From positions 46,830,222 through 46,894,221 of the forward strand of contig NC_085861.1 of NCBI RefSeq assembly GCF_034702125.1: 64,000 nt of DNA, read 5' to 3'. Source of the DNA: Engraulis encrasicolus (lineage: Eukaryota > Chordata > Actinopteri > Clupeiformes > Engraulidae). Of this stretch, positions 12,285 through 24,500 are shown in pieces; positions within the stretch are counted from its first letter, which is position 1, and every line of letters starts with the position of its first letter. A model generated the notes under the pieces. It saw only the letters and a list, made by a program, of their open reading frames with translations. It made no database searches and was not told the origin of the DNA. A program made the translations under genes and the position numbers.

Positions 12285-12458
12285 GTGAGTACAGGCCACT
12301 GTGTTGTTATTTATGTTAGGCTCTGAGGAAAAAACATTATGAAAACATTATTAAATTAAAGCACATTACAGACTGGATTTGCTGTTGTAGGCCTATTGCA
12401 GATAAATTATCACATATTATTTCCAAATTTTAATCATTGATTTTCTTCCATCTCCAGA

Positions 12459-12519
12459 ATGAAAATCGTTTGCCTCCTTATCGCTTTTCTTACATCAGCG
12501 CTGTTCACTGGAGTACAAG
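12459..12519 (+). CDS. Single-domain lectin exon 1: signal peptide
   Basis: ATG at 12459. Twenty codons encode Met-Lys followed by a hydrophobic stretch ending near TGVQ, a typical secretory signal. The donor GTAAAGT follows at 12520, leaving phase 1. The preceding acceptor TCTCCAG ends at 12457. Confidence 0.85.
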
Positions 12520-15500
12520 GTAAAGTATGCAGCATCATTACAGTTGATTTAACTTTGATTTCTTTAGTTTAAGATATTTACAGCATGTCACGAAAGTGAG
12601 TATACCCCTCACATTTTTGCAGATTTGTAAGTATATTGAGAGTACCATGATCTGCCTCAGTAGTCACAGTGCATGTTGACATGCATGTTTCTTTTAGGTG
12701 CATTATAGATTTCCAATGTTGACGGTGAAAACTTTTTAATAATTAAGCTAAAATGGGGCATTGTGAGACTATCTGAGAGGGATTTTTTTTTTTTTTTTTT
12801 ACTTTTGTGCTCACTCTAAAAGTAAAAAGATGGTGCACTTCAACATGACTGAAAAAATAGGAACATATGCCCCCTATGAAATGCACTAATTAAGCCATTA
12901 ATTAGCTGTAAAAAAGCGGTGGAGTTCAATTATCAGGAAAAACAACTAAACCAACTGTGAGGTGTGGGGTAGGCTACCTGTTCACTAACCATGCAGACTT
13001 CCACAGACGGCACACTTCAGGATTTGGGAAGGGGGTAAAGTTCGGACACAACTCTCTCACACCTCTCTAGGAAACGTCTATCTGTGACTGATCGTCTGGA
13101 CATCTTCATATAATCAAGTGCCTTCTTAGAACTGAGAAATTTGGTGTATAACTGTGCCAGCCCAGCCAACCTAGAGACGCGCTTTTTCGCTCTTTCAAAG
13201 TATGAAGGGCGGGACTTAGATTGAGCTCGCGTTCTTGTTATTGGCTGTGCCGACAAACATAAATACTGTGATTGGTCAAACGTCATTGTGTGGCATCTCT
13301 CCAGTGATTAACCATTACAACAGAACAGTGGCAGCTGTTTGAAATTTTCTGCGGTAGGCTCTACACTTTTCTCCTCGCTTTTATTTTTTCTTTCCGGGAC
13401 AGACCATAAAAATCCGGGACAATCAGGAAAATCCGGGACAGGTGGCAACCCTAGAAACAGCAGAATACGAGGAACACGTGACGTGTAACCAAGCTTTCAT
13501 TAATGGAGCTCTTTTGAGAAGAAATACTTTTTAGGAAAAACAACTAAACCAACTGTCGCTGTTACATCCACTCATTCACTTCTCAACGAAATGCTTGCGT
13601 CCCGTTTGTTGTTAGTTGTCAGAAAGGGCCTGCCGAATCACGATGTTAAATAGCATGCAGTTGTGCATAACTTTACGGCGAAATTAATATTAGAACAGAG
13701 AGCGGTTAAGCCATTTGATCATGAGAGGTGTGGGGTAGGCCTTCCTGTTCGCTAACCATGCAGGCTTCCACAGTTAAGTCCAAAGGCGGCACATTTCTGA
13801 AAGGGGGAAATAGTCGGACACAACTCTCTCACACCTCTCTGGGAAACTTTATCTGTGACAGATCGCCTGGGCATTTTCATATTGAGAAAGTAACTCCGCC
13901 AGCCCAGCCGACCGAAGAGACCTCGGTTTTAAACTTTTGCGCTGTTTTTCAGAAGTATGAAGGGCAGGAGCGGGACTTAGATTGAGCTCGTTGTTATTGG
14001 CTGTGCCGACAAACACAAATACTGTGATTGGTCAAACGTCGTTTTTGGTTGTGGCATCTCCTGTCATTACAACAGAGTGAGAGCTCCTCGCTCTAGACCC
14101 CCCCCCTAAAATTTTCTCCTCGGATCTGCACTATTCACAGAAATTACCCATTTTGATTTGAAAACGTCGAATTTCGCCGAAAGTTGGCAAGTTTGCATGC
14201 CTGGGACTTGAAATGGACTTCATTACCCATGGGACCTTGTGCGTGTTACGTCGTACACAGAGCGCTTTCTTAAAGGGACACTCCACCCATTTTCATTAGG
14301 CTTTCCATTGCTAGACACTAGAGCATGACACGGGAGTGGATTTTCACTCCCGTCCCATCCCGGTCCCAGAAAAAAAATCCCATCCCGTCCCGTCCCAGAG
14401 TGGAGTAAAAGAAACAAATCCCATCCCGTCCCGTCCTGAAAAGAATGTCTCCCAATCCTGCCCACTTCCACTCAAAATCAACCCCACTCCTGTTTCGTCT
14501 AAAAACGAGGCTTTTTTTGTTTGTTTTTCAAAGACAAAATACGCAGCATTCCCGCACCTGTTCATCTTTATTTCCGCTCATGCCCGCTCCCATTCATCTT
14601 TATTCCCGCTCCTGCCCGTTCCCGTTCATTTTAAAAAATTTGACTCCCATCCCGCGGGAATCCCGCAGGACCTGCGGGACCCACGGGAATTCCTGAAAAA
14701 TGTCATCCTCTACTAGACACCCAGTCATACTTTTGAATGGTCATGCAACACTCTCTCAATTCCCCCTGAGACAGGAGAAATCCGTATTCACCTCTTAACA
14801 CTTCCTCCTACAATGATGTAAAAATCGTCATTTTGCATCATTGGCTACGTTTTCATGATGTTTTGGAATCAGATTTAATAGATCGGATTTAAGTAGATCG
14901 GATTAAGAGTTATTTTGCGACGTGTATACATGGCACTTTCACTTAAATCTGATTAAACGTCTGGTGTAGAGGTGTGTCGTTCACGAACGAGCCGGTTCTT
15001 TTGAACGGCTCCCTGAAGTGAACGATGGGAACCGGATCACAGCTGGGGGAGCCACTCGACTGTTATTTCGTTCATTTTTCATTCATTTTAAGCATGTGAC
15101 CTCGACCAGAGTAATTCAATTTGGGGAAAAAACACAATTGTTTGCCTTAAAGAGTGGCAAAAACGGTATTTAGAAGCAGGAGGACAATCAGTTGTTGTTT
15201 GGACAAAATTTCCTTGAGGTGGAGTCAAAATATTACATTCTTAACACCGAATAAACCATTTTAAAAAGAGCCAAAAGAGCCAGTTTTTGGAACGGCTCTT
15301 TGAAAGGAACAAGTCACTAAGATCCGGATCCCGCTAAAGAGCCATAAATCCCATCTCTAGTCTGGTGAACAGAAAGCATTGCGATTGGACTGAGGAGTAG
15401 AGATGGGATTTATGGCTCTTTTTCGGGATCCGGATCTTAGTGGCTCGTTCCTTTCAAAGAGCCGTTCAAAAAACTGGCTCTTTTGGCTCTTTTTTAAATT

Positions 15501-18500
15501 ATTTATTCAGTGTTAAAAATGTAATGTTTTGACTCCTCCTCAAGGTAATGTTGTCCAAACAACAACTGATTATTCTCCTGCTTCTAAAGACCGTTTTTGC
15601 CTCTCTTTGAGGCAAACAATTGTGTTTTTTCCCAAATTTAATTACTCTGGTTGAGGTCACGTGCTTAAAATGAATGAAAAATGAACGAAATAACGGTCGA
15701 GTGGCTCCCCCAGCTGTGATCCGGTTCCCATCGTTCACTTCAGAGAGCCGTTCAAAAGAACGGATCGTTCATGAACGACACACCTCTACTGAGGACGCAC
15801 GTGCTGAGCGAACCAAATAAGGCGTGGGGCGTGGTCGTTAACCTTCATAACTACCAGGACAGGTGCTAACCTTCTGCTAACTTTCTGCCTGAAAATGAAT
15901 GCCTTCAGTCGGACATCCCATCTCTGGTTCTTTCAAAATGCTAGTTAGCTTACCCACCTAGCTCAGAAAAATGAGTGGTCAAAGGGTGATGTGCTTGGGT
16001 AGTAGCCATGTTTGTTTTTCATGTTTCCGGTTGACAGGGAGGTGGCGCACAGCATGTTGGGTATCAAGGCAGCGAAGTCAGCATCTGATGCTGCCCTCAA
16101 AATATCCCTGTTACGCCCACAAATGCAGTCAACTGCCAAGGGAGGAAATAAAGCAATTTTTCGTTTCGATCCACACTTCATGACTCGATGTCCAGTTAGC
16201 TCACTGGAAGGACAGCTGCCTTCCCTGTTACGAGCGGACCCTGCGATGCTGTCTCCATTTCGACCATTTAGCACTTAAAATATTATTATTAGATCATTAC
16301 CATCATTAGAATGTTGTGGATTGAGGAGGCTTTATGATTATGTGGCTTATTATTGACAAATTTACTAGCGGCGCTCATATCAGGAAATATTTATATATTA
16401 AAATAATAATAATAATAATAATAATAATAGTAAAACGCATAAGGGCCTACCCCCTTTAATTTCGAGACGATTCGGGCCAACACGACCCCTTCTCTACCGG
16501 ATTTTAATCTGGGATGTACTCACTTTTGTGGGTACATGTTGAAACATTAATGACTGTATTTTGATTTTTTGTGAGTGAACAACAAATTTAGGCTGTTCGA
16601 AGAGGGGATTTCTGCATTTCAGCCTTGGTGGTGCTCACAGTTGAGGACAGCAGTATCAAGACAGGCTGGGCTACTTCAGAGTGACTAGACCCAGGGATGA
16701 CTGGAACACAGTCGGCCCGTACCCACACAGAGTAATTCCGCTCCGCTCTCATTGGCTTTGAATGGGGGCGATATCACGCTTGACAGCGCGGAGGTGAAGC
16801 GATATCGCAGCGGGACGCGATTTGATATAGACGAGCTCTCTATATCATGCAAATTTGATGGTCCAATAACCAATCAGATGGGCGTATGGGTAGCAAGGGC
16901 GGGAGTTACAATAGAGTTCTTCAGCGGAAGCGGAAGCATGTAGTAGATTGTAGTCTTTCATGTTAGCATTTAAGGACGTCCTGGTTCCTATCGGCTTCCG
17001 GCCTCCATTGAGAATGAATAGGGGTAAATTTCAAATAAGCTCCGAGTGCAAGCACGCGCTTAGCGAACCCCCGCAAACTGTCGAGGGTGTTAAAAATAGG
17101 CTGTAGGTATGACATGGTTGATCATTTTGTGTCAAACTTCGACATAAATACGATGTTGCGTCCATATGCTAAACCCGGAAGCTTTTGGCGACTACAAAAA
17201 CGGCGCCAGTATCTAACGGCATGTACGTGCGGAAGGTTGTACCCATGGCAACCAAAGGAAAGTATGTAGTTCGGAAGTTTTAATGATCAGAAAGGGGTTA
17301 GCAATATTGAATTATAATCGTCATGATTTAACATGTGAATACACCAACATGATGATACGATCCGTTCCACTAATGAGAAAGGGATGCGGGGACACGCTAA
17401 TGTTCGTTGTTGCCGTGCAACTTATATTTTTGCCAAACCTGAATCTCTATGGCGTTTTGCAATGTAAAAAATCGCCAGGGAACCGGTAGTCCAAACGCCG
17501 CATACAAGTTGACGTCAACGCTGAAGAGCTCTATTTTTTTAAAAAAACATGGCGGCGATTTCTGTGATTTCCAACATCACGTTTTTGCTTAATATAAAGA
17601 CCCTAAATGCTTATAAATGTCATGACTACCACGGATTGATGTAAAAATGCACCACGAACTTATGTAACACAAATAGGTTACTCCACATTGCCATTTGTTC
17701 ACTCAATGTTTTGAGCTAACCGGGTAAGCTAACGTTAGCATTTTACCAGAACCAGGCAGCTACAAGCTTATATTAGACTACTTCTGTACTTCTATAATGA
17801 TATATAACAGGGCTTAAATGTTATCTAGGACCAAAACACAATCGTATTTAAGCCATGTACACACTGTGTTGTGATATTGAGTGAGTAATGTGTGCAAACG
17901 ACCGTTCGCCGTTTGTTATCTCGCTCGGTCTACCCGGTGTCAGCTGCGAGACACAGCCCGCGCCGCGAGGCTCGAAAGTCGGGTGAGCAGCGTAGTTAGC
18001 CCCGGGGAGAATCTAATGGGAGTATCCGTGACCACACCCCCAGCGCGATATTGCGCGTCGCGGATCCTGCCTGGTAGTTTCCCCATTGGGTACTAGCTGT
18101 GAGGAAGGTGCAGGTGCGCCAAAACGTCAGTCATTTTGTGCACCAAAATAATTTAAAAAAAACCCCTCAAAAACAAAAAAAGTTGCTGAGTGCTCCAGTC
18201 ATCCCTGACTGAAGTAAAGGCCTGCGCGGGACAGATTTTCCAGTCCCGCTCCCGCAGTGTTCAGTCCCGCTCCCGCAAAGAATTATGATTTTCAGTCCCG
18301 CTCCCGCTCACACCTGTAATAGTTTGTCCCGCTCCCGCCCGCACTTCCCGCATGATTCTGATGTTGGCCTACTGCTCAAGGCAATTCGTGTCATTAGTTT
18401 GAGAAATTAAACAGGCTGTGCTTAGCTGAGCACCAGTGTTGCCAGATTGGGCGGGTGCCCGCCCAATTGGGCTACTTGGGATGAGCGTCGGCGGGCAAAA

Positions 18501-21500
18501 ATGGGAAAAATTGGCCATTTGGCGTTTTTTTAAGCCGTTTTGGGCCCATAGAAGTCAATGTAATTTGTTGAATTTGGGCGGAATTTAGAGCATTTTGGTG
18601 GTTTTTGAGAACCTATTGGGCGGGATTTGGTCAGACACATCTGGCAACACTGTTGAGCACATTACTGGCCGATTCTTAATCATAGTGCATGACGCACGTT
18701 AGGTGGCACGAGCTGCAATAGCCTACAGCTCCATCACAGCAATACCCAACTAAAATACCAAAATCTACTTAGGATACCGGTATTACCGTATATGGTACTC
18801 ATCATCACGTTCACATATGAAATAAAAATATAATAAGTTAAAGTTAATCATTTTAAACACCGTATGGAGACCCACCCCTCGAGTGCATTTGACCATAATA
18901 GCTGTCGACAGCTCACGTTACAATTGATTTAAATGCAAACAAGTGAAATGGAAAAAAAATATTAACCTTTTCTGAATCCAGAATATTGAAAATGTAACAT
19001 GTAATCCTAATAATTAGTATTATTTAAGTGGGCTAGCCATGGCCTGTCCCCCGTGGTGCATCTCCTGAATAAAAGGAGCGATGGATCGCGCTATTGAACC
19101 TTTTCCGTCGTTTTAAGCAGTAGGAGAAAGTGGTTGTTGCCTATATGATATAGTCTAATAATTGAATAATAATAGTAGTAGCAGTAGTAGTACTAACCTA
19201 CTAGTATTATTAATGATAATGATGAGATCAGTAGACAAGCATTTAAGTCCAAGTGGACATTTTATATTTATTTTTCAGCAAAACATTTGGCTAACCCAGC
19301 ATTATGTTATAGCCTAACAAAACACAGTCCTGAATGGCGTTGACGGACGCTCCTCATATAGGCCCTAACAAAAAAATCAACAGTTGGCTACATAGCAGTC
19401 ACTATTTAAACGTCTGCATATTTCGAAACTAGTTGGGCTCGAGTCCCCAGCGCGCACGGCTTTGTATGAATAAGAAAAAGAGAACATTGCCTAAAACGTG
19501 GGCAGCCTTGCATGTCAAATAAAAAACTAGAATTTTATGTAACCAAGTGGAACTTTAGATATTAATTATCCTTAGATAATAATTACCAATATTATACAAG
19601 CACTCGCACGACTACGCCACTGGGGGAATTTCGCCCCCAGAATAAACCCCTAACTAACCAGGAAGGAAAGATAAGGCGACACAGGTTTGTAAGGACACCG
19701 GAGGCAGGAATCTGGGAAACAGTGAATCTTCTTTTTATTAACACAGAATCTTAAAATATTGTCCACAATGACGTTAACCAGGCGCAAAGCACGCGCGCAC
19801 ACACAGATTAGACCTGGACAGGGCCCTAATGACCAAGACTACCCCACATGCCCAAATTAGGAATGTAAAACACTGCAATCCACCCAGTTAGTACACACCC
19901 TATTGAATAAAATCATTCAGAGAACGTGATATTGACACTGCACACAGGTAGTCACACCACGGTGCCACAACGCACCTGACACTGCAAACGAGGAAAATTA
20001 ATATGGGCGTGGGATGGCCTAGACCAGTGTTTCTCAACCTTTTTTAGGCGAGGCACCCTTTCAATTCATGAAAAATTTCAAGGCACCCCAAACCAACAAG
20101 CCGTAACATGGCATCACATCCGATACCACACAAGCTTAGAAAAGTAACACATTTGGAGACGTCACACGACCTACGTTCGAAGTTACAGCTGACTGGGGCG
20201 ACCCAGTATATATTTACTTTATTGTGCGTAAATGGCAGATGAAAGATTCCACTGACTAACATTAACTTATCAATTTAGACAAATATGTATTATACATTAT
20301 TTTATTTACCAGCCACATTTCCGCGGCACCCCTGAGGGTGGCCCTCGGCACCCCTGTTGAGAAACACTGGCCTAGACCTTGGACTGGTCAAAATAAGTGG
20401 CGGCGTGCACAAACAGGGACAAACAAAAATAACAATAAAATTCAAGTAAACAAAAAGACAATCAAGAGGACTTATTTCCTCGTTATTGATGGAGGCCAGA
20501 ACGGGAAAGAAAACATTCAGCTACGCACACACATTCACACGCACCACATTCATTCACGGTCACACGCGCTCAAGGACGCGCGCAATTACGCGCATCGTCT
20601 GTAGCCCAATCCTCACACAGAACAGCAACCCGGCCCAAGCAGGCTGCCTCCGTAGATCATCAAACCTGTACACACATATGTCACCCCACATAAGTACACA
20701 TTCACTATAAAATTCACAATAAACGAGGGAAAGGATTGTGACATACCAGGGAGGCACAGGGAGCCTGCTCGGCAAAAACAGCAGCGACGGCTACAGGGAT
20801 AGGAATGCCTGACATCCAGTCCTATATTGGGTAATTGCAGCAGTAAGATACCCACGCAGTCTTAATGACTCATTAAACCATATCAAACACTGTCATCAAT
20901 TGGTACGTACCAGAATACGATATGCGTAGGCGCTTAACGCCAGTGAGATCAACAACTGCAACTCGGTGGGTCAACACTCCACAAGAACAGCCAATTTTCT
21001 GTGGAGTTTTAGGACTGCTGCATGAACTTAGAAATTGAGAATGAAACTGGCGAAATCGACGGCCCTCAGCTCTACCGCCCTGCTGCAGAAACCAGTGCAA
21101 ACGATTTAAAAGGGGATCTAGATGCCGGCAATTAGCGCGACTCCAATCAAATGACGGCGCACAATTAAGGAGGTAAGATGATGTTAAAGACGCAGGCCAC
21201 TTATGCCACATTTATAATATAAAATATATATATATTTGTTTTTCAGCAAAACATTTGGCTAACCCAGCATTATGTTGCAACAAAACACAGTCCTGGCATT
21301 GACGGATGCTCCTCATATAACAAAGAAAATCAACAGTTGGCTACATAGCCGTCACTATTTAAAACATCTGCATATTTCGAAACTAGTTGGGCTTGAGTCT
21401 CCAGCTCGCGCAGTTTTGTATGAATAAGAAAAAGAGAACATTGCCTAAAATGTGGGCAGGCTTGCATGTCAAATAGAAAACTGTTTAATTCAAGAAACAA

Positions 21501-24500
21501 CTAGGCACATCGATTAGGTAATCGGGTTCTTTGCACAGCCATGGAGAAACAGCAAATTATTCACTGTTGAGGGCTTCAACATGCTTTCCTCCAGTATGCG
21601 ACCGCAAATGCTGAATGCACGCTCGGATGGTGCACTTGCTCCTCGGATGGCCAGCACATGCCGTGCCAGTTTGGCAAGTGTGAGGAAGTCGTAGCAGTGT
21701 TTTTTCCACCACAGCAGGATATCTTCAGATTGGTGAAGTTTGACTCTGAGATAGTCATCAATCTCCATGTCTAAAGTCTTCGATTCAGCACCCGTAGCAC
21801 CGACATCCTCCCATTCCTCGAAGTTACAGAAAGTGACCTTTTTAGGTGGCTCAGCGCTTTCATCAGTTTGGACATCAAACCCCAAGTCTGCGCTCCTTTC
21901 TTTGGCAGCTTCCATCACGTGATGTCTTTCACTTGCATCGATCATCCTTAGATGACGCAGCTTTGGAGTAAGGAAAGTCGCTACTTTATAGAGCATGTCA
22001 ATTGAGTTTGGGACAAGGTGACTTGGAGACAGTTGTGCGTCTAAGCGTGGCGCACACGCAGATGCGATGGCACTGAGTAGGGGGTCAGCCTTGGACACTT
22101 CACAGTGGTCCCTTAACTTCACGGACACTTGTCACAACAGGCAAAGGGCAGCTGATTTCCTTCTGCGTCATACACGAGTGAGAATGACTTCCAAATATCT
22201 GATTTCAAAACTTTCGATTTTTTCACGGTGAATGTTCCTCTCTTTAGACCAGCACTTACTTCTGAAGCATTATGTGTTGTTTCAAAAGAGAAGCCACGCT
22301 CTTCTGCCATGATCCAGAACACGGAAGAGCAGAACAGAATCGGATATGTGAGATTACACATCCACAAATATATTCCAAAATATTTTTATTAATAGAACGG
22401 CTACCAAACACAATATCCAGCACATTGTGATATATATAAATGATAGACATGGACTTATAATTTATGACTTTATTTTACATTTTAAAACACGTTTTTAGTT
22501 CGCGGGACTGCCGCTTATCACCGCTCCCGCCCGCACCCGCACTGTGCGCTCTCCCTCCCGCCCGCACCCGCAATGAGCTTTCAATATTGTCCCGCGCCGC
22601 ACTGCTTTGCTTTGGGTCCCGCGGGACTCCCGCTGGAGTGCAGGGCTCTACTCTGAAGTAGCCCAGCCTGTCTTGAAATTTAAGCTGTTATATAGTAGGC
22701 TATGTTGATAACAGGTCACTAATTCTTTAATGTTGTCCTATGAAAAGATATACTTACAAATCTGCAAAAATGTGAGGGGTGTACTCACTTATGTGACACA
22801 CTGTAAGTTAAAGGACCAGTTCAGTCAATTTCAACATGCGGTTGTAATGCTCACACTACCCTGGACTTGTCAGTGCGTGACATTTTTTTCAGCCTTTTCC
22901 GAGATCCTGGTCATTGTAATGGGGGCTGCGCTTTGTTTACATTAAAAAAAAACATTTTTAGTTATTTCCAAAAACATCCAAAAGGTCATACAACATCAGC
23001 AGACAACTAGCAAACAGCGGTGCCTTTTGGGAAAATATTTGGAGTAGGCCTATGTAAACAAACACTGCCCCGATTAGAATAGCTCATATCTCGGAAAGGG
23101 CTGAGCCGAAAAATGTGGCATCACCTGGTACTGACAAGTCAAGGGTAGCGTGAGCAATACAACAGCATATTGAAATTGACTGAACTGGTCCTTTAAGGAT
23201 GAGGAATAAAGTCAAGTCAAGTCGGCTTTATTGTCAATTTCTTTACTTGCACTGGTCATACAAAGGATAGAAATTACGTTTCTTACTTTCCCATGCAGAC
23301 ATAGACATACTTTAGGTATAGACATACACTGTACTAGACAGCACACATACCTGTACAGTACACCTAGAGTACTCATACAATACACATAGGCTTAGAGACA
23401 TTCAAAGCGCAAGATTGGACAAACAGAGGACATACAGAGAACATATATTAAAAAGAGGTATTGTTGTGCAATTTAGTGTCAATTCTGACAGTGATAGTAG
23501 CATTGTGAAATATTCATATTAATATTAATAAATAGCAAGTAATTTGTAATATGCATGTATCAACATTGTCCTAGTATGGCATTCTAAAAAGTGGTAGTAG
23601 TATTTGCAAATAGAAATAAATACACAGTTTAAAACAGAACTAGACAGCTAAAAAGTGTGTTGTGTGTATAATTATATTTGGGTTAGTAACTATTTTTTTC
23701 AGTACAGTCATTCAAGTGTAACAGACCTGTGTGAAGTTGGCACCCCATATGTTGAAAATCTGAATAAAAACATTTTGGTTCTTTTGTGCATCGTTTGTGC
23801 AGGCAAAATGAGCGTTTGTGCACAAACCCTCTTTAAGTTATTTACATTTTAAGAGGTTGGTGACCGTAGGTCACTCAGCACCCCGGCATTAACATCCAAA
23901 TGACTCAAAAATGGTTAGAATTGTTTGTGCAGGCAAAATTAATGTTTGTGCACAAACCATTTTTTTATTATTTAACTTTTAATTTTTTGAAAGTAGGTCA
24001 CTCAGCACCCCGTCAACCTCCAAATGACTCAAAAATGGTTGGAATCGTTTGTGGACGTTTGTGCAGGCAAAATTAACATTTGTGCACAAATCGTTTTTAT
24101 GCTATTTAACTTTTAATTTTTTGAAAGTAGGTCAATACCCAATACCCCGTCAACACCTAAATGACTCAAAAATGGTTGGAATCGTTTGTGCTTCGTTTGT
24201 GCAGGCAAAATTAATATTTGTGCACAAACCATTTTTAAGATATTTAACTTTTAAGAGGTTGGTGACCTTAGGTCACTCAGCACCCCGTCAACATCCAAAT
24301 GACTCAAAAATGGTTGGAATCGTTTGAGCTTCGTTTGTGCAGGCAAAAGGTTGTGCATAAACCGTTTTCATATTATTTAACTCTCAATTGTTTGAAAGTA
24401 GGTCACTCAGCACCCTGTCAACATCCAAATGACTCAAAAATGGTTGGAACTTTAATTTTGCCTGCACATACGTACGTGCACAAATGAAGCACAAACGATT

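Larger units (their letters stand above)
18215..22650 (-). mobile_element. BED-type hAT transposon, internally deleted and itself invaded
   Basis: The ends TAAAGGCCTGC and GCAGGGCTCTA are related inverted repeats. Flanks GACTGAAG (18207-18214) and CTCTGAAG (22651-22658) share 6 of 8 bases. Both subterminal parts are rich in CAGTCCCGCTCCCGC-like words. Minus-strand transposase remnants lie at 21514-22310. Later insertions include MITEs at 18434-18652 and 20025-20369 and a duplicated 3' segment (19258-19527 equals 21232-21485). Confidence 0.75.
12581..22803. mobile_element. 10.2-kb nest of elements bounded by Tc1-like inverted ends
   Basis: The left end (about 56 bases from CAGCATGTCAC) is repeated inverted at the right end (…GTGACACACTG, ending 22803). 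The shared core includes CCCCTCACATTTTTGCAGAT. A TA dinucleotide flanks both ends (12579-12580, 22804-22805), as in Tc1/mariner insertions. Inside, a 25-base word at 16657-16681 is repeated inverted at 22651-22675. The simplest reading is one Tc1-like or foldback element enlarged by later insertions (14319-14712, 14967-15359, 15398-15788, 18215-22650 and others). Two unrelated Tc1 copies in opposite orientation cannot be excluded, because TA alone is weak evidence. All of this lies in the intron after the signal exon. Confidence 0.6.

Noticed and set aside
13017..13286. 89-aa basic frame on the minus strand
   Set aside because: The second copy of the same DNA (13530-14080) breaks the frame; no recognisable domain.
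19528..21231. Complete LTR retrotransposon between the 260-bp direct repeats
   Set aside because: The repeats do not start TG or end CA cleanly, and no gag/pol frames lie between them.
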